From CAYGWX01 sp964353855 [NCBI: uncultured bacterium] (lineage in GTDB: Bacteria > Edwardsbacteria > CAYGWX01), in NCBI GenBank assembly GCA_964353855.1, contig CAYGWX010000004.1, positions 30,611 to 92,144 on the forward strand: 61,534 nt of DNA, given 5' to 3'. The position numbers and the translations under genes are program-made. A model generated the notes under the pieces. That model saw only the letters and a program-made list of their open reading frames with translations, searched no databases and was not told the origin of the DNA. Shown here one piece after another: positions 39,833-46,901 of this stretch. Positions within the stretch are counted from its first letter, which is position 1. Each line of letters starts with the position of its first letter.

Positions 39833-40357
39833 ATGGGCTGGATCATCGTCTCGGGGTACCTCTGCCTGATCGCGGGGCTCGTCCTCGGCGCAATCGCCAT
39901 CCTGGTCCCGGACCTCCGAGCGTACCTGGGCGTGACCGCGGTCATCCTCGCGCCCATGGGTCTGTTCGACATCCTGCTGGGACGCTATCTCGCGGGCCTG
40001 CTCAAGGGGTTTCCCAAGATGAAGGGGTTCGGGGCGATGATGCGGGACAGCGCGGAGACCATGTCCGCGGCGGCGCTGATGCTCAACCAGCAGACCCTAT
40101 CGGATGCGCTCCGGACCAGCGGGCTGGACGCCCAGGCCGAGGTCCTGGCGATGCGGGACACCGGGCAGCTTTTCAACTACGACCCGATCCTGGAGTTCGA
40201 CCTGCGCATCCACCAGGGCTGGAAGACACCGTATAAGGTGGAGAAGTACCGCCAGCTGGTGTCCAAGATCATGCTCCCCAAGATCAGCGTGGGCGCGACC
40301 TATGCCGCGAAGGTGGACCCGCAGGACCCGAACCGCCTGGTCATCTCGTGGACGTAA
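39833..40357 (+). CDS. Membrane-anchored protein of unknown function
   Basis: The 174-residue protein has two N-terminal membrane helices (MGWIIVSGYLCLIAGLVLGA and the segment ending VILAPMGLFDILLG), then a soluble domain (about 60-174) with LRTSGLDAQAEVLAMRDTGQ and LFNYDPILEFDLRIHQGWK. The phrase 'A-x-V-L-x-M-x-D-T-G-x-x-x-N-x-x-P' resembles the repeat of DUF-type proteins that describe bonded 'Gly-Gln-Ala' SHOCT-like modules, but I cannot name it. It probably forms a pair with the preceding small protein. Confidence 0.7.
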   Translation: MGWIIVSGYLCLIAGLVLGAIAILVPDLRAYLGVTAVILAPMGLFDILLGRYLAGLLKGFPKMKGFGAMMRDSAETMSAAALMLNQQTLSDALRTSGLDAQAEVLAMRDTGQLFNYDPILEFDLRIHQGWKTPYKVEKYRQLVSKIMLPKISVGATYAAKVDPQDPNRLVISWT

Positions 40358-40373
40358 GACATAGAACGAACTC

Positions 40374-40400
40374 AAAGGCCCCGCGACGCGGGGCCTTTTT
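40374..40400 (+). terminator. Terminator after the two-gene cassette
   Basis: AAAGGCCCCGC and GCGGGGCCTTT form an 11-bp perfect stem around GAC, then TT. Confidence 0.9.
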
Positions 40401-40471
40401 ATTAGCCCTCCTTCAGCTGGCATCCGCTCGCCCGGGGTTCGCTGTATTCCGTTCCTTGTCCCAGGGGACGG

Positions 40472-40501
40472 TTGAAACGACAGTCCCTTATCTGGTATAC
40501 T
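40472..40501 (+). promoter_or_regulatory. Promoter of glyQS
   Basis: TTGAAA (40472-40477), 18-bp spacer, TATACT (40496-40501). It is followed by a possible leader ORF, ATG 40514 to TAA 40543 (MTDLATKEP). The whole block has a degenerate copy at 39164. Confidence 0.75.
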
Positions 40502-40564
40502 AAAAGCCTGATCATGACCGATCTGGCAACCAAAGAACCCTAAACGGATAGAACGAGAACCCTG

Positions 40565-41908
40565 ATGGAAAAGCTGGTTTCATTGTGCAAAAGGCGCGGA
40601 TTCATCTTCCAGTCCTCGGAGATCTACGGGGGGATCAACGCCTGCTGGGACTACGGGCCCCTGGGCGTCAATTTAAAAAACAACGTCAAGCGCCTGTGGT
40701 GGGAAGAGATGACCCAGAGGCGGGACGACGTGGAGGGCCTGGACGCCGCGATCCTGATGCACCCCACGGTCTGGAAAGCCTCGGGCCACGTGGACTCCTT
40801 CACGGACCCGATGGTGGACTGCAAGACCTGCAAGCAGCGCTTCCGGGCCGACGAGATCAAGAAGGAGGGGCAGTGCCCGGCCTGCGGGAACAAGACCCTG
40901 TCGGACATCCGGCAGTTCAACCTGATGTTCAAGACCTTCATGGGCCCGGTGGAGGAGGACGCGGCGGTGGTCTACCTCCGGCCGGAGACCTGCCAGGGCA
41001 TCTACGTGAACTTCGAGAACGTGCGCACCACGTCCCGACAGAAAATCCCCTTCGGGATCGCCCAGATCGGGAAGTCCTTCCGCAACGAGATCTCTCCGGG
41101 GAACTTCATCTTCCGCAGCCGCGAGTTCGAGCAGATGGAAATGCAGTTCTTCGTGCATCCCTCGGAGGCGGACAAGTGGTTCGAGTACTGGAAGGAAAAG
41201 CGGATGGCCTGGTACCTGGAGTTCGGGATCCGGAAGGAAAAGCTGCGTTTCCGGGACCACGCCTCGGACGAGCTGGCCCACTACGCCCGGCGGGCCGTGG
41301 ACATCGAGTACGAATTCCCGTTCGGATGGAAGGAGCTGGAGGGCATCCACAACCGGGGGGACTACGACCTCAGCCGGCACAAGGAGTTCTCGGGCAGGGA
41401 TCTGTCCTACTTCGACGACGCGGCCAAGGAACGGTTCATCCCCTACATCATCGAAACCTCGGGGGGGATAGACCGCGCGCTCCTGGCCTTCCTCTCCGAC
41501 GCCTACGACGAGGAGTTCAAGGACAAAAAGCTGGACCGGGTGGTGATGCACTTTCACCCCAAGCTGGCGCCGATCAAGCTGGCCGTCCTGCCCCTGGTCA
41601 ACCGGGACGGGATGGACACCCTGGCCCAGAAGCTGGAACACGACCTGCGCAAGCATTTCCCGACCTTCTACGACGACGGGGGGACCATCGGCAGGCGCTA
41701 TCGGAGACAGGATGAAGCGGGGACACCGTTCGGAGCGACCGTGGATTCCCAGACCCTGCAGGACGAGACGGTCACCCTGCGGGACAGGGACAGCATGGAG
41801 CAGATCCGGGTGCCGATGAAAGACCTTGCGGAAGCCGTTGAGAAAAAGATGGAAGGCTGGGAAAGAAGGGTTCTAGGGGTCAAGGATTCGAGGGTTCAAG
41901 GGGAGTAA
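40565..41908 (+). CDS. glyQS: Glycyl-tRNA synthetase (dimeric alpha2 type)
   Basis: The 447-residue class II synthetase begins [20 protein letters not shown] and [13 protein letters not shown], then has a Zn-like CKTCKQRF...CPACG segment, class II motif 2 in [20 protein letters not shown] and motif 3 in [14 protein letters not shown], plus the C-terminal anticodon-binding domain ([13 protein letters not shown]). It charges tRNA-Gly. The last dozen residues ([12 protein letters not shown]) are encoded by an 8-nt repeat array of the intergenic type, so the C-terminal tail seems to have grown into that repeat. Its promoter and first codons are duplicated upstream. No ribosome-binding site is obvious before ATG 40565. 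Confidence 0.95.
   Translation: MEKLVSLCKRRGFIFQSSEIYGGINACWDYGPLGVNLKNNVKRLWWEEMTQRRDDVEGLDAAILMHPTVWKASGHVDSFTDPMVDCKTCKQRFRADEIKKEGQCPACGNKTLSDIRQFNLMFKTFMGPVEEDAAVVYLRPETCQGIYVNFENVRTTSRQKIPFGIAQIGKSFRNEISPGNFIFRSREFEQMEMQFFVHPSEADKWFEYWKEKRMAWYLEFGIRKEKLRFRDHASDELAHYARRAVDIEYEFPFGWKELEGIHNRGDYDLSRHKEFSGRDLSYFDDAAKERFIPYIIETSGGIDRALLAFLSDAYDEEFKDKKLDRVVMHFHPKLAPIKLAVLPLVNRDGMDTLAQKLEHDLRKHFPTFYDDGGTIGRRYRRQDEAGTPFGATVDSQTLQDETVTLRDRDSMEQIRVPMKDLAEAVEKKMEGWERRVLGVKDSRVQGE
41868..41903. repeat. 8-nt degenerate array (GGGTTCAA type) overlapping the 3' end of glyQS
   Basis: GGGTTCTA, GGGGTCAA, GGATTCGA and GGGTTCAA run in tandem and encode the last residues of the synthetase. Sister arrays lie at 42275 and 44323. 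Confidence 0.8.
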
Positions 41909-41957
41909 ACCTTTTGGTTGGTTCGGGCGTCTAACAGGTCAGAAGGAGGTGCAAACC

Positions 41958-42275
41958 ATGAAAAGATTTATCATGCCGGCTTTGCTCGTCGGCTTTCTCT
42001 CCACGGGAGGGGCTTTCGCCCAGACCGCTACGCCCAGGGCGGACATCCGCCAGGCGGAGCAGAAAGCGCGCATCCGGGAGGGCGTGCGGAGCGGGGAGCT
42101 GACCCCGGAAGAGGCCCGGACATTGCGCGTCGAGCAAAGGCTGGTCCGCATCACCAAGCGGGCGATGAGGGCCGACGGGGTCGTGACCCCGAGGGAGCGC
42201 CGGGTCCTGAACCGGCAGCTCAACCGCACCAGCCGGGATATCGGAAGAGAAAAGCACGACGCCGAGAAAAGATAG
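41958..42275 (+). CDS. Small secreted basic helical protein
   Basis: The protein of 105 residues has a signal peptide (MKRFIMPALLVGFLSTGGAF, cut near AQT) and an Arg/Glu-rich helical body with ELTPEEARTLRVEQRLVRIT, RAMRADGVVTPRERRVLNRQ and SRDIGREKHDAEKR. The arrangement looks like a pair of EF-hand-like or CHAD-free helical hairpins (DGVVTPRE) also seen in periplasmic proteins of Bacteroidetes; the function is unknown. ATG 41958 is chosen because GGAGG lies 8-9 nt upstream; GTG 41949 would overlap that site. Confidence 0.75.
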   Translation: MKRFIMPALLVGFLSTGGAFAQTATPRADIRQAEQKARIREGVRSGELTPEEARTLRVEQRLVRITKRAMRADGVVTPRERRVLNRQLNRTSRDIGREKHDAEKR

Positions 42276-42310
42276 GGTTCAAGGGTTCCAGGGTCCGAGG
42301 ATTCAAGGGA
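42275..42310. repeat. 8-nt degenerate array (GGGTTCAA type)
   Basis: GGGTTCAA, GGGTTCCA, GGGTCCGA and GGATTCAA follow the stop codon directly. Confidence 0.85.
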
Positions 42311-42323
42311 AAGAAGAATAAAT

Positions 42324-42352
42324 GCGTCCCGCCCGTAAACGGAGCGGGACGC
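42324..42352 (+). terminator. Terminator
   Basis: GCGTCCCGC and GCGGGACGC pair around an 11-nt loop, followed by TTGATTTT, which is also the -35 of the next promoter. Confidence 0.85.
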
Positions 42353-42382
42353 TTGATTTTAGCCGTAAGAATCAGGTATCAT
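42353..42382 (+). promoter_or_regulatory. Promoter of the 42419 gene
   Basis: TTGATT (42353-42358), 18-bp spacer, TATCAT (42377-42382). Confidence 0.6.
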
Positions 42383-42418
42383 AATGGTTCACCCATGAGA
42401 ACTCATCAAGGAGGAAGG

Positions 42419-44323
42419 ATGAAGCGAATCGTGATCTGTCTCGTGCTCCTCGCGGGCTTTGGCCTGGCCATCGCCCAGGAGCCGAAAATCCCGGACCTCT
42501 CGGACACCAAGGTCACTGTGCCCTGGACCGAGCTCAAGAAGCTGATCGAGGCCGGGATGAAGGCGGACAAGGACGACGTGAAGCCCCCGGTGGCCTATGC
42601 CCTGTCCAACGCCTCCTACCGGGGCGTGGTCAAGGGCAAGACCATGACGGTCACCGCGACCTGCGACCTGGAAGTCCTCGGGGAGAAGTGGACCGAGGTA
42701 AGCCTGATGTACGGCGCCTACTCCGGCTCGGGGTTCGCGCTGCGTTCAGCGACCCTGGGGACCAAGCGGGCGGGGATCTACTCCGAGGGTGGATATTACA
42801 AGCTGGCGGTCAAAGGATCCGGTTCGCACGTCCTCCGCCTGGTCTACTCCGTGAAGGCCGAGCCGGGCCTGCCCAAGACCCGGGCCACAATCCCGATGCT
42901 CAAAGCCCCGGGCGGGGTGTTCGTCCTGGAGGTCCCGGGGAAGGGGATCAAGGCCACGGCCGAGCCCTCGCTGGCCGTGGATGAGCTGGGCGCGCGGGCC
43001 GGGATCCTGACCGTGGTCGTTCCGGAGACGGACCGGCTCACCGTGGCCTGGGAGAAGTACGTCGCGCCGGAGGCCAAGCCCAAGCCCATCGTGTACGCCG
43101 AGGTCTCGACCCTGTTCTCGGTCGGAGAAGGGACGCTCTCAGGGCAGACCGGCGTCAATTACACCATCCTGCAGTCCTCGGTCAGCGAGTTCCAGGTCGC
43201 CGTGCCCAAGGGAGTCAAAGTCCTGGAGGTCTCGGGCGGGGACTTCAAGGTCGAGGAAAAAGCCGACCAGCAAGTCATCACCATCACCCCGGCGCAGGAG
43301 GCTTCGGGAAGCGCCTGGGTCGGTCTCTCCTTCGAGCAGAGCCTGGGCCAGACCACGGCCACCGCGGACCTGCCCGAGGTCGAGGTCCTGAACGTGGAGC
43401 GGGAGAAGGGCTACATCGGGGTGGAGGCCCGGACGAACATCGAGGTCAAGGCGACCAAGATCTCGGGGAGCGTGGAGGCCGTGGACGTGAAGGAGCTGCC
43501 CTCCTCGGTCTGGGACCGCACCGTGAACCCGGTGCTGTTGGCCTTCAAGTACATCAAGCATCCCTACCTGGCGGGGATCGAGATCGTGAAGCACGAGGGC
43601 CTGCCGGTCCTGGCCGCGACGATAGACCAGGCCAACTTCACCACCCTGTTCACGGACGACGGGAAGATGGTGACGCGCGGGGTCTACCAGGTGCGCAACA
43701 ACCTGCAGCAGTTCGTGACCCTCACCCTGCCGGAGTCCACCGAGGTGTGGAGCACGTTCGTGTCCGGGCGGCCGGTGAAGCCCACCAAGGGGGAGAAGCC
43801 GAGGCAGATCCTGGTGCAGTTGGAGCGCTCGAGCACGGGCCAGGACAACGTGAGGCCCTTCCCGGTGGAGGTCGTCTACTTCACCAAGGGGCAGAAGTTC
43901 GAGAAAGGCGGGAAGCTGGACGTGTTCCTTCCCAAAAGCGACATCCCGACCTCGGAGCTGTTCTGGTCCTGCTGGCTGCCGGACGAGTACAAGTACTCGG
44001 ACTTCAAGGGGAACGTGAAGGAGTATAAGGAACCCCCGCCCCCGCCGATGAGCAGATCCATTCGGGGAGAGAGGATGGATGAAGAGGAAAACCAAACCGC
44101 CGAAATGGCAGCGAAGGATGCGCCATCTCCTGTACAGTCAAATGTGGCCATCCCCCAGGTCCAGATGGAGCGGGAGGCCCGGCAGATGTTCGCAAAGAAG
44201 GGCCGGGCCGAGGGGGTGTTCCCGGTGAAGGTCCAAATCCCGGAGCGGGGGAAGTTCTACCGCTTCACCAAGCTCCTGGTCACGGACGAGGTGCCGGAGT
44301 TAGTGGCGAAGTACAAGAAGTAG
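42419..44323 (+). CDS. Large secreted beta-rich protein of unknown function
   Basis: The start is ATG 42419 (MKRIVICLVLLAGFGLAIAQ, a clear signal peptide, with AAGGAGGAAGG upstream); an open frame reaching back to 41918 overlaps another gene and is rejected. The 634-residue mature protein is mostly beta: a first half of repeated sandwich-like segments (YRGVVKGKTMTVTATCDLEV, GSGSHVLRLVYSV) and a second half with YIKHPYLAGIEIVKHEGLPV and RGVYQVRNNLQQFVTLTLPE, WSTFVSGRPVKP. Similar proteins occur in Planctomycetes and candidate phyla without known function. Near the C terminus is a Pro-rich, charged linker (PPPPPMSRSIRGERMDEEEN). Probably periplasmic or surface-exposed. Confidence 0.75.
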   Translation: MKRIVICLVLLAGFGLAIAQEPKIPDLSDTKVTVPWTELKKLIEAGMKADKDDVKPPVAYALSNASYRGVVKGKTMTVTATCDLEVLGEKWTEVSLMYGAYSGSGFALRSATLGTKRAGIYSEGGYYKLAVKGSGSHVLRLVYSVKAEPGLPKTRATIPMLKAPGGVFVLEVPGKGIKATAEPSLAVDELGARAGILTVVVPETDRLTVAWEKYVAPEAKPKPIVYAEVSTLFSVGEGTLSGQTGVNYTILQSSVSEFQVAVPKGVKVLEVSGGDFKVEEKADQQVITITPAQEASGSAWVGLSFEQSLGQTTATADLPEVEVLNVEREKGYIGVEARTNIEVKATKISGSVEAVDVKELPSSVWDRTVNPVLLAFKYIKHPYLAGIEIVKHEGLPVLAATIDQANFTTLFTDDGKMVTRGVYQVRNNLQQFVTLTLPESTEVWSTFVSGRPVKPTKGEKPRQILVQLERSSTGQDNVRPFPVEVVYFTKGQKFEKGGKLDVFLPKSDIPTSELFWSCWLPDEYKYSDFKGNVKEYKEPPPPPMSRSIRGERMDEEENQTAEMAAKDAPSPVQSNVAIPQVQMEREARQMFAKKGRAEGVFPVKVQIPERGKFYRFTKLLVTDEVPELVAKYKK

Positions 44324-44358
44324 GGTTCGAGGGGCCGAGGGATTAAGGGTTCAAGGGA
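44323..44358. repeat. 8-nt degenerate array (GGGTTCAA type)
   Basis: GGGTTCGA, GGGGCCGA, GGGATTAA and GGGTTCAA begin at the stop codon of the preceding gene. Confidence 0.85.
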
Positions 44359-44360
44359 AG

Positions 44361-44406
44361 GCAAGAGGGGAGAGTCCCGTCAACTCTTTGACGGGACTCT
44401 CCCCTT
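44361..44406. terminator. Long hairpin between convergent genes
   Basis: About 20 bp pair (core GGGGAGAGTCCCGTCAA with its complement) around a 3-4 nt loop. It would stop transcription from either side. Confidence 0.75.
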
Positions 44407-44415
44407 GCGGCAGGG

Positions 44416-44645
44416 GGACTTCCCGCTGTGGCAGAGGGACTTCCGTTCACGACAGAGGGGCTTCCGTCCGCGATAGAGGGACTTCCCGCTCCGACAGGGG
44501 GATTCCCTCCGCGATAGGCGGACTTCCTTCCCCGGCAAAGGGACTTCCGTCTATGACAGAGGGGGTTCCCTGTGCGGCAGACGGACTTCCCGCTCCGGCG
44601 GAGGGGCTTCCCTCCGCGAAACAGGGACTTCCCCCTGCGACAGAG
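44416..44645. repeat. 21-bp minisatellite, about 11 units
   Basis: Each unit begins GGACTTCC (or GGGCTTCC/GGATTCC) and continues with a variable middle and a CGACAGAG-like end. Open frames on both strands spell 7-residue repeats as a result, but neither has a good ribosome-binding site, so I do not call them genes. The unit is too short and too variable for a CRISPR. Confidence 0.9.
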
Positions 44646-44704
44646 GGAAGCCCCTTTAGTTTCAGCGTAAGTTGCTATTAAATAAGGAGTTGGCTGTAAA
44701 AAGC

Positions 44705-44728
44705 AGGGGCACGGCATGCCGTGCCCCT
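44705..44728 (-). terminator. Terminator of the first OmpA-type gene (24-bp palindrome)
   Basis: AGGGGCACGGCA followed by its exact complement; on the minus strand it is followed by GCTTTTT. Confidence 0.88.
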
Positions 44729-44744
44729 ACCCCTTTTTCCAGGC

Positions 44745-46721
44745 TTACTTGTTAAGGTCGGTGCGGCTTATGACCTTGAGCTCGATGCGGTTGTTGTTCG
44801 CCCGCCCGGCCTTGGTTGTGTTGGTGTCGATCGGGAACAGCTTGCCGTAGCCCTTGGAGACGATCCGCTCCCCGGGGAAGGAGAAGGTGTTGATCAGGTA
44901 GAGCCGGACGTTATCGGCCCGCTTCTGGGAGAGGGTCAGTTTGCGCCGTGCGACACCCCGGCTGTCGGTGTGGCCGCTGATCTCCACGATGACCGTGGGG
45001 TTGTCCTTGAGGCGCTGGGCGACATCCTCCAGGGCCACGCGCGACTCAGGCATCAGGCCGCCCCGGCGGTCGAAGAACACGCCCTTGATCACGAACTTCT
45101 CGCCGACCCTGAGCTTGGGCTTGAGCTGGAAGTTCTGAAGCGTGGTCTCCTTGTTCTTGATGGTCACCGGCAGGGTCACCGGCAGGTAGTCCGGGGCGGA
45201 GCAGGTGGCGTTGTACACCCCGGGAGGGGCCTCGCCCTTGAAGATGCCGGTCGTACCGTCGGCCACGAAGGGCTTGGCCTTGGCCGTGTCTCCGAGAGAG
45301 ACCGAACCCATGACCGGGTCCCCGGTCTTGAAGTCCGTGATCTTGCCGACCAGGGTCCCCTTGGGGAACTCCTTGCGCTTCATGGTGAAGTCCAGGTAGG
45401 CCGAGCCCTGGTCCTGGAGGGTGACGGTCTTGTCCTGAGAAATAAAGCTGTCCCCGGCTGTGGCCGAGACGTGGAACAGGCCCGGAGGGACGATGGCCCG
45501 GAACCCGCCCAGGGAGTCGAGGGTGATCTTCACGGTGGGGAGCTCGGCGATCTTAAGGTCCGCGGAGAAAAGCGGCTTGTCCGTCTCGCTGTCGCGCACC
45601 CTGCCCGCGATGGTGCCCTGAGGCTTGGGCTTGGGCGGCGGCAGGAGCGAGGCCGAGACCGAGAGGCCGAAGAAAGCCGACCAGGTCGGGTCGCCGGGCC
45701 GGGTCTTCCCGGCAAGGCCTTCCCCGCCCATGTCCACGCTCACCCCGGCCGGGGTGTTGAAACGGACCCCTCCTCCGATGCGGTTGCGGCCAGTTGAATC
45801 AGCGGCTTCTGCGCCGATGGGGTTATCCCCGCTGCCCTCGAGGATGAGCGTCACCCAGGGACCGGCGGCGACTTCAATGCCCGTGCCCCAAAGAAAGCGG
45901 TCGGTCCGCTTGGGCAGGGCCGGCCTGGACGCCCAGATGTGGCGGCGGGCGTAGAAGGTGTCGCTGTAAACCGCGAAGGTGCTGTCCTTGTACTCCCCGG
46001 ACTTGCGGTAGCCCAGGTTCACGTGAAGCTGAACGGGCTTGACCGCGAAGTCCATCAGGAACTTGGCCCCGAAATCGGGATCGTGGCCGGCGAAGCTCGG
46101 GAACCCGTGGGCGACCATGGAGGAGTCGGCCGCCCGCTTGTCCAGGGCGCTCTTGTAGTTGTAAAAGATGGAGGACTCGCGGGAGAGGCCCACGGCCAGG
46201 AAGGGCTGAAGCCCGATCGCGTAGGACATCTTGTAAGTCCCGTACTCTTTGGAGGGATAAACGGCCTTGATGGCGAACTCGATATCCTGGACTTTGATCA
46301 GCCCCTCGTTGCCGACCAGGCCGGCGTTCGCCTGGGAGGGTGGAGGATCGTCATAACGGCGGGGGCCCGAGGGCCGGTTGTCGGCCTGGCCGGTGAAGTT
46401 CAGGGCGAAGGAGGGCTCCAGGTATTCCAGGGCGGAATAGCTCAGGGCGAAGTGGATGTTCCCGTAGTGGTGGGCATCGTCCCTGGCCCCCGTGATGTCC
46501 CCCTGAAACATCGGAAACTTGGACAGGTCCGATCCGTAGGGGATGAGGGACCAGGACCCGTGCAGGGAGGTCCCCAGCATCCCCTTGCCCTGGGTCCGGG
46601 CCGAGGTCACCCGGTAGAGCCCCCGGCCTCCGGTGAAGCCCGGGGGAGAGTATTTCAAGGCTCCTGCCGAGGCCGCAAAGCCCAGCAGAAAGACAAGCGC
46701 GACGGTCAACGGTCTCTTCAT
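44745..46721 (-). CDS. OmpA-family outer-membrane protein with carboxypeptidase-regulatory-like repeats (paralogue 1)
   Basis: The 658-residue protein has a signal peptide (MKRPLTVALVFLLGFAASAG), an N-terminal beta-barrel-like region (25-360), then CarboxypepD_reg/PEGA-like domains (PQGTIAGRVRDSETDKPLFS, PKGTLVGKITDFKTGDPVMG), and a C-terminal OmpA domain that binds peptidoglycan (VIVEISGHTDSRG, LSQKRADNVRLYL, GRANNNRIELKV). It should anchor the outer membrane to the wall. AGGAGGACC precedes the ATG. Two paralogues follow upstream on the same strand, each with its own promoter and terminator. Confidence 0.88.
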   Translation of the reverse strand: MKRPLTVALVFLLGFAASAGALKYSPPGFTGGRGLYRVTSARTQGKGMLGTSLHGSWSLIPYGSDLSKFPMFQGDITGARDDAHHYGNIHFALSYSALEYLEPSFALNFTGQADNRPSGPRRYDDPPPSQANAGLVGNEGLIKVQDIEFAIKAVYPSKEYGTYKMSYAIGLQPFLAVGLSRESSIFYNYKSALDKRAADSSMVAHGFPSFAGHDPDFGAKFLMDFAVKPVQLHVNLGYRKSGEYKDSTFAVYSDTFYARRHIWASRPALPKRTDRFLWGTGIEVAAGPWVTLILEGSGDNPIGAEAADSTGRNRIGGGVRFNTPAGVSVDMGGEGLAGKTRPGDPTWSAFFGLSVSASLLPPPKPKPQGTIAGRVRDSETDKPLFSADLKIAELPTVKITLDSLGGFRAIVPPGLFHVSATAGDSFISQDKTVTLQDQGSAYLDFTMKRKEFPKGTLVGKITDFKTGDPVMGSVSLGDTAKAKPFVADGTTGIFKGEAPPGVYNATCSAPDYLPVTLPVTIKNKETTLQNFQLKPKLRVGEKFVIKGVFFDRRGGLMPESRVALEDVAQRLKDNPTVIVEISGHTDSRGVARRKLTLSQKRADNVRLYLINTFSFPGERIVSKGYGKLFPIDTNTTKAGRANNNRIELKVISRTDLNK

Positions 46722-46773
46722 GGTCCTCCTCCCATTGCTCGCAAGAAACGGCTGTGATTGCCTTTAAGGGATA

Positions 46774-46803
46774 ACTATAACAAAAAAGCCCGTGATTTGT
46801 CAA
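46774..46803 (-). promoter_or_regulatory. Promoter of OmpA paralogue 1
   Basis: On the minus strand TTGACA (46798-46803), 18-bp spacer, TATAGT (46774-46779). Confidence 0.85.
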
Positions 46804-46858
46804 CGCCTCAGGCCCCGGGATCCGCAAGCCGTCGCCTTAATATCTCCGGACATCAAGA

Positions 46859-46887
46859 AAGAGGGCGGCCATCGTGGCCGCCCTCTT
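46859..46887 (-). terminator. Terminator of OmpA paralogue 2
   Basis: AAGAGGGCGGCCA and TGGCCGCCCTCTT form a 13-bp perfect stem around TCG. Confidence 0.88.
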
Positions 46888-46901
46888 AAACGAGCCTAAG
46901 A

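Noticed and set aside
41918-44323. A single 801-residue ORF
   Set aside because: Its first 167 codons overlap the small secreted protein gene, a repeat array, a terminator and a promoter. The signal peptide and ribosome-binding site place the start at 42419.
44388-44681. Repeat-encoded ORFs on both strands across the 21-bp minisatellite, or a CRISPR array
   Set aside because: The unit is only 21 bp with a short constant head and no spacer of constant length, so it is no CRISPR. The frames have no ribosome-binding site and exist because 21 is a multiple of three.
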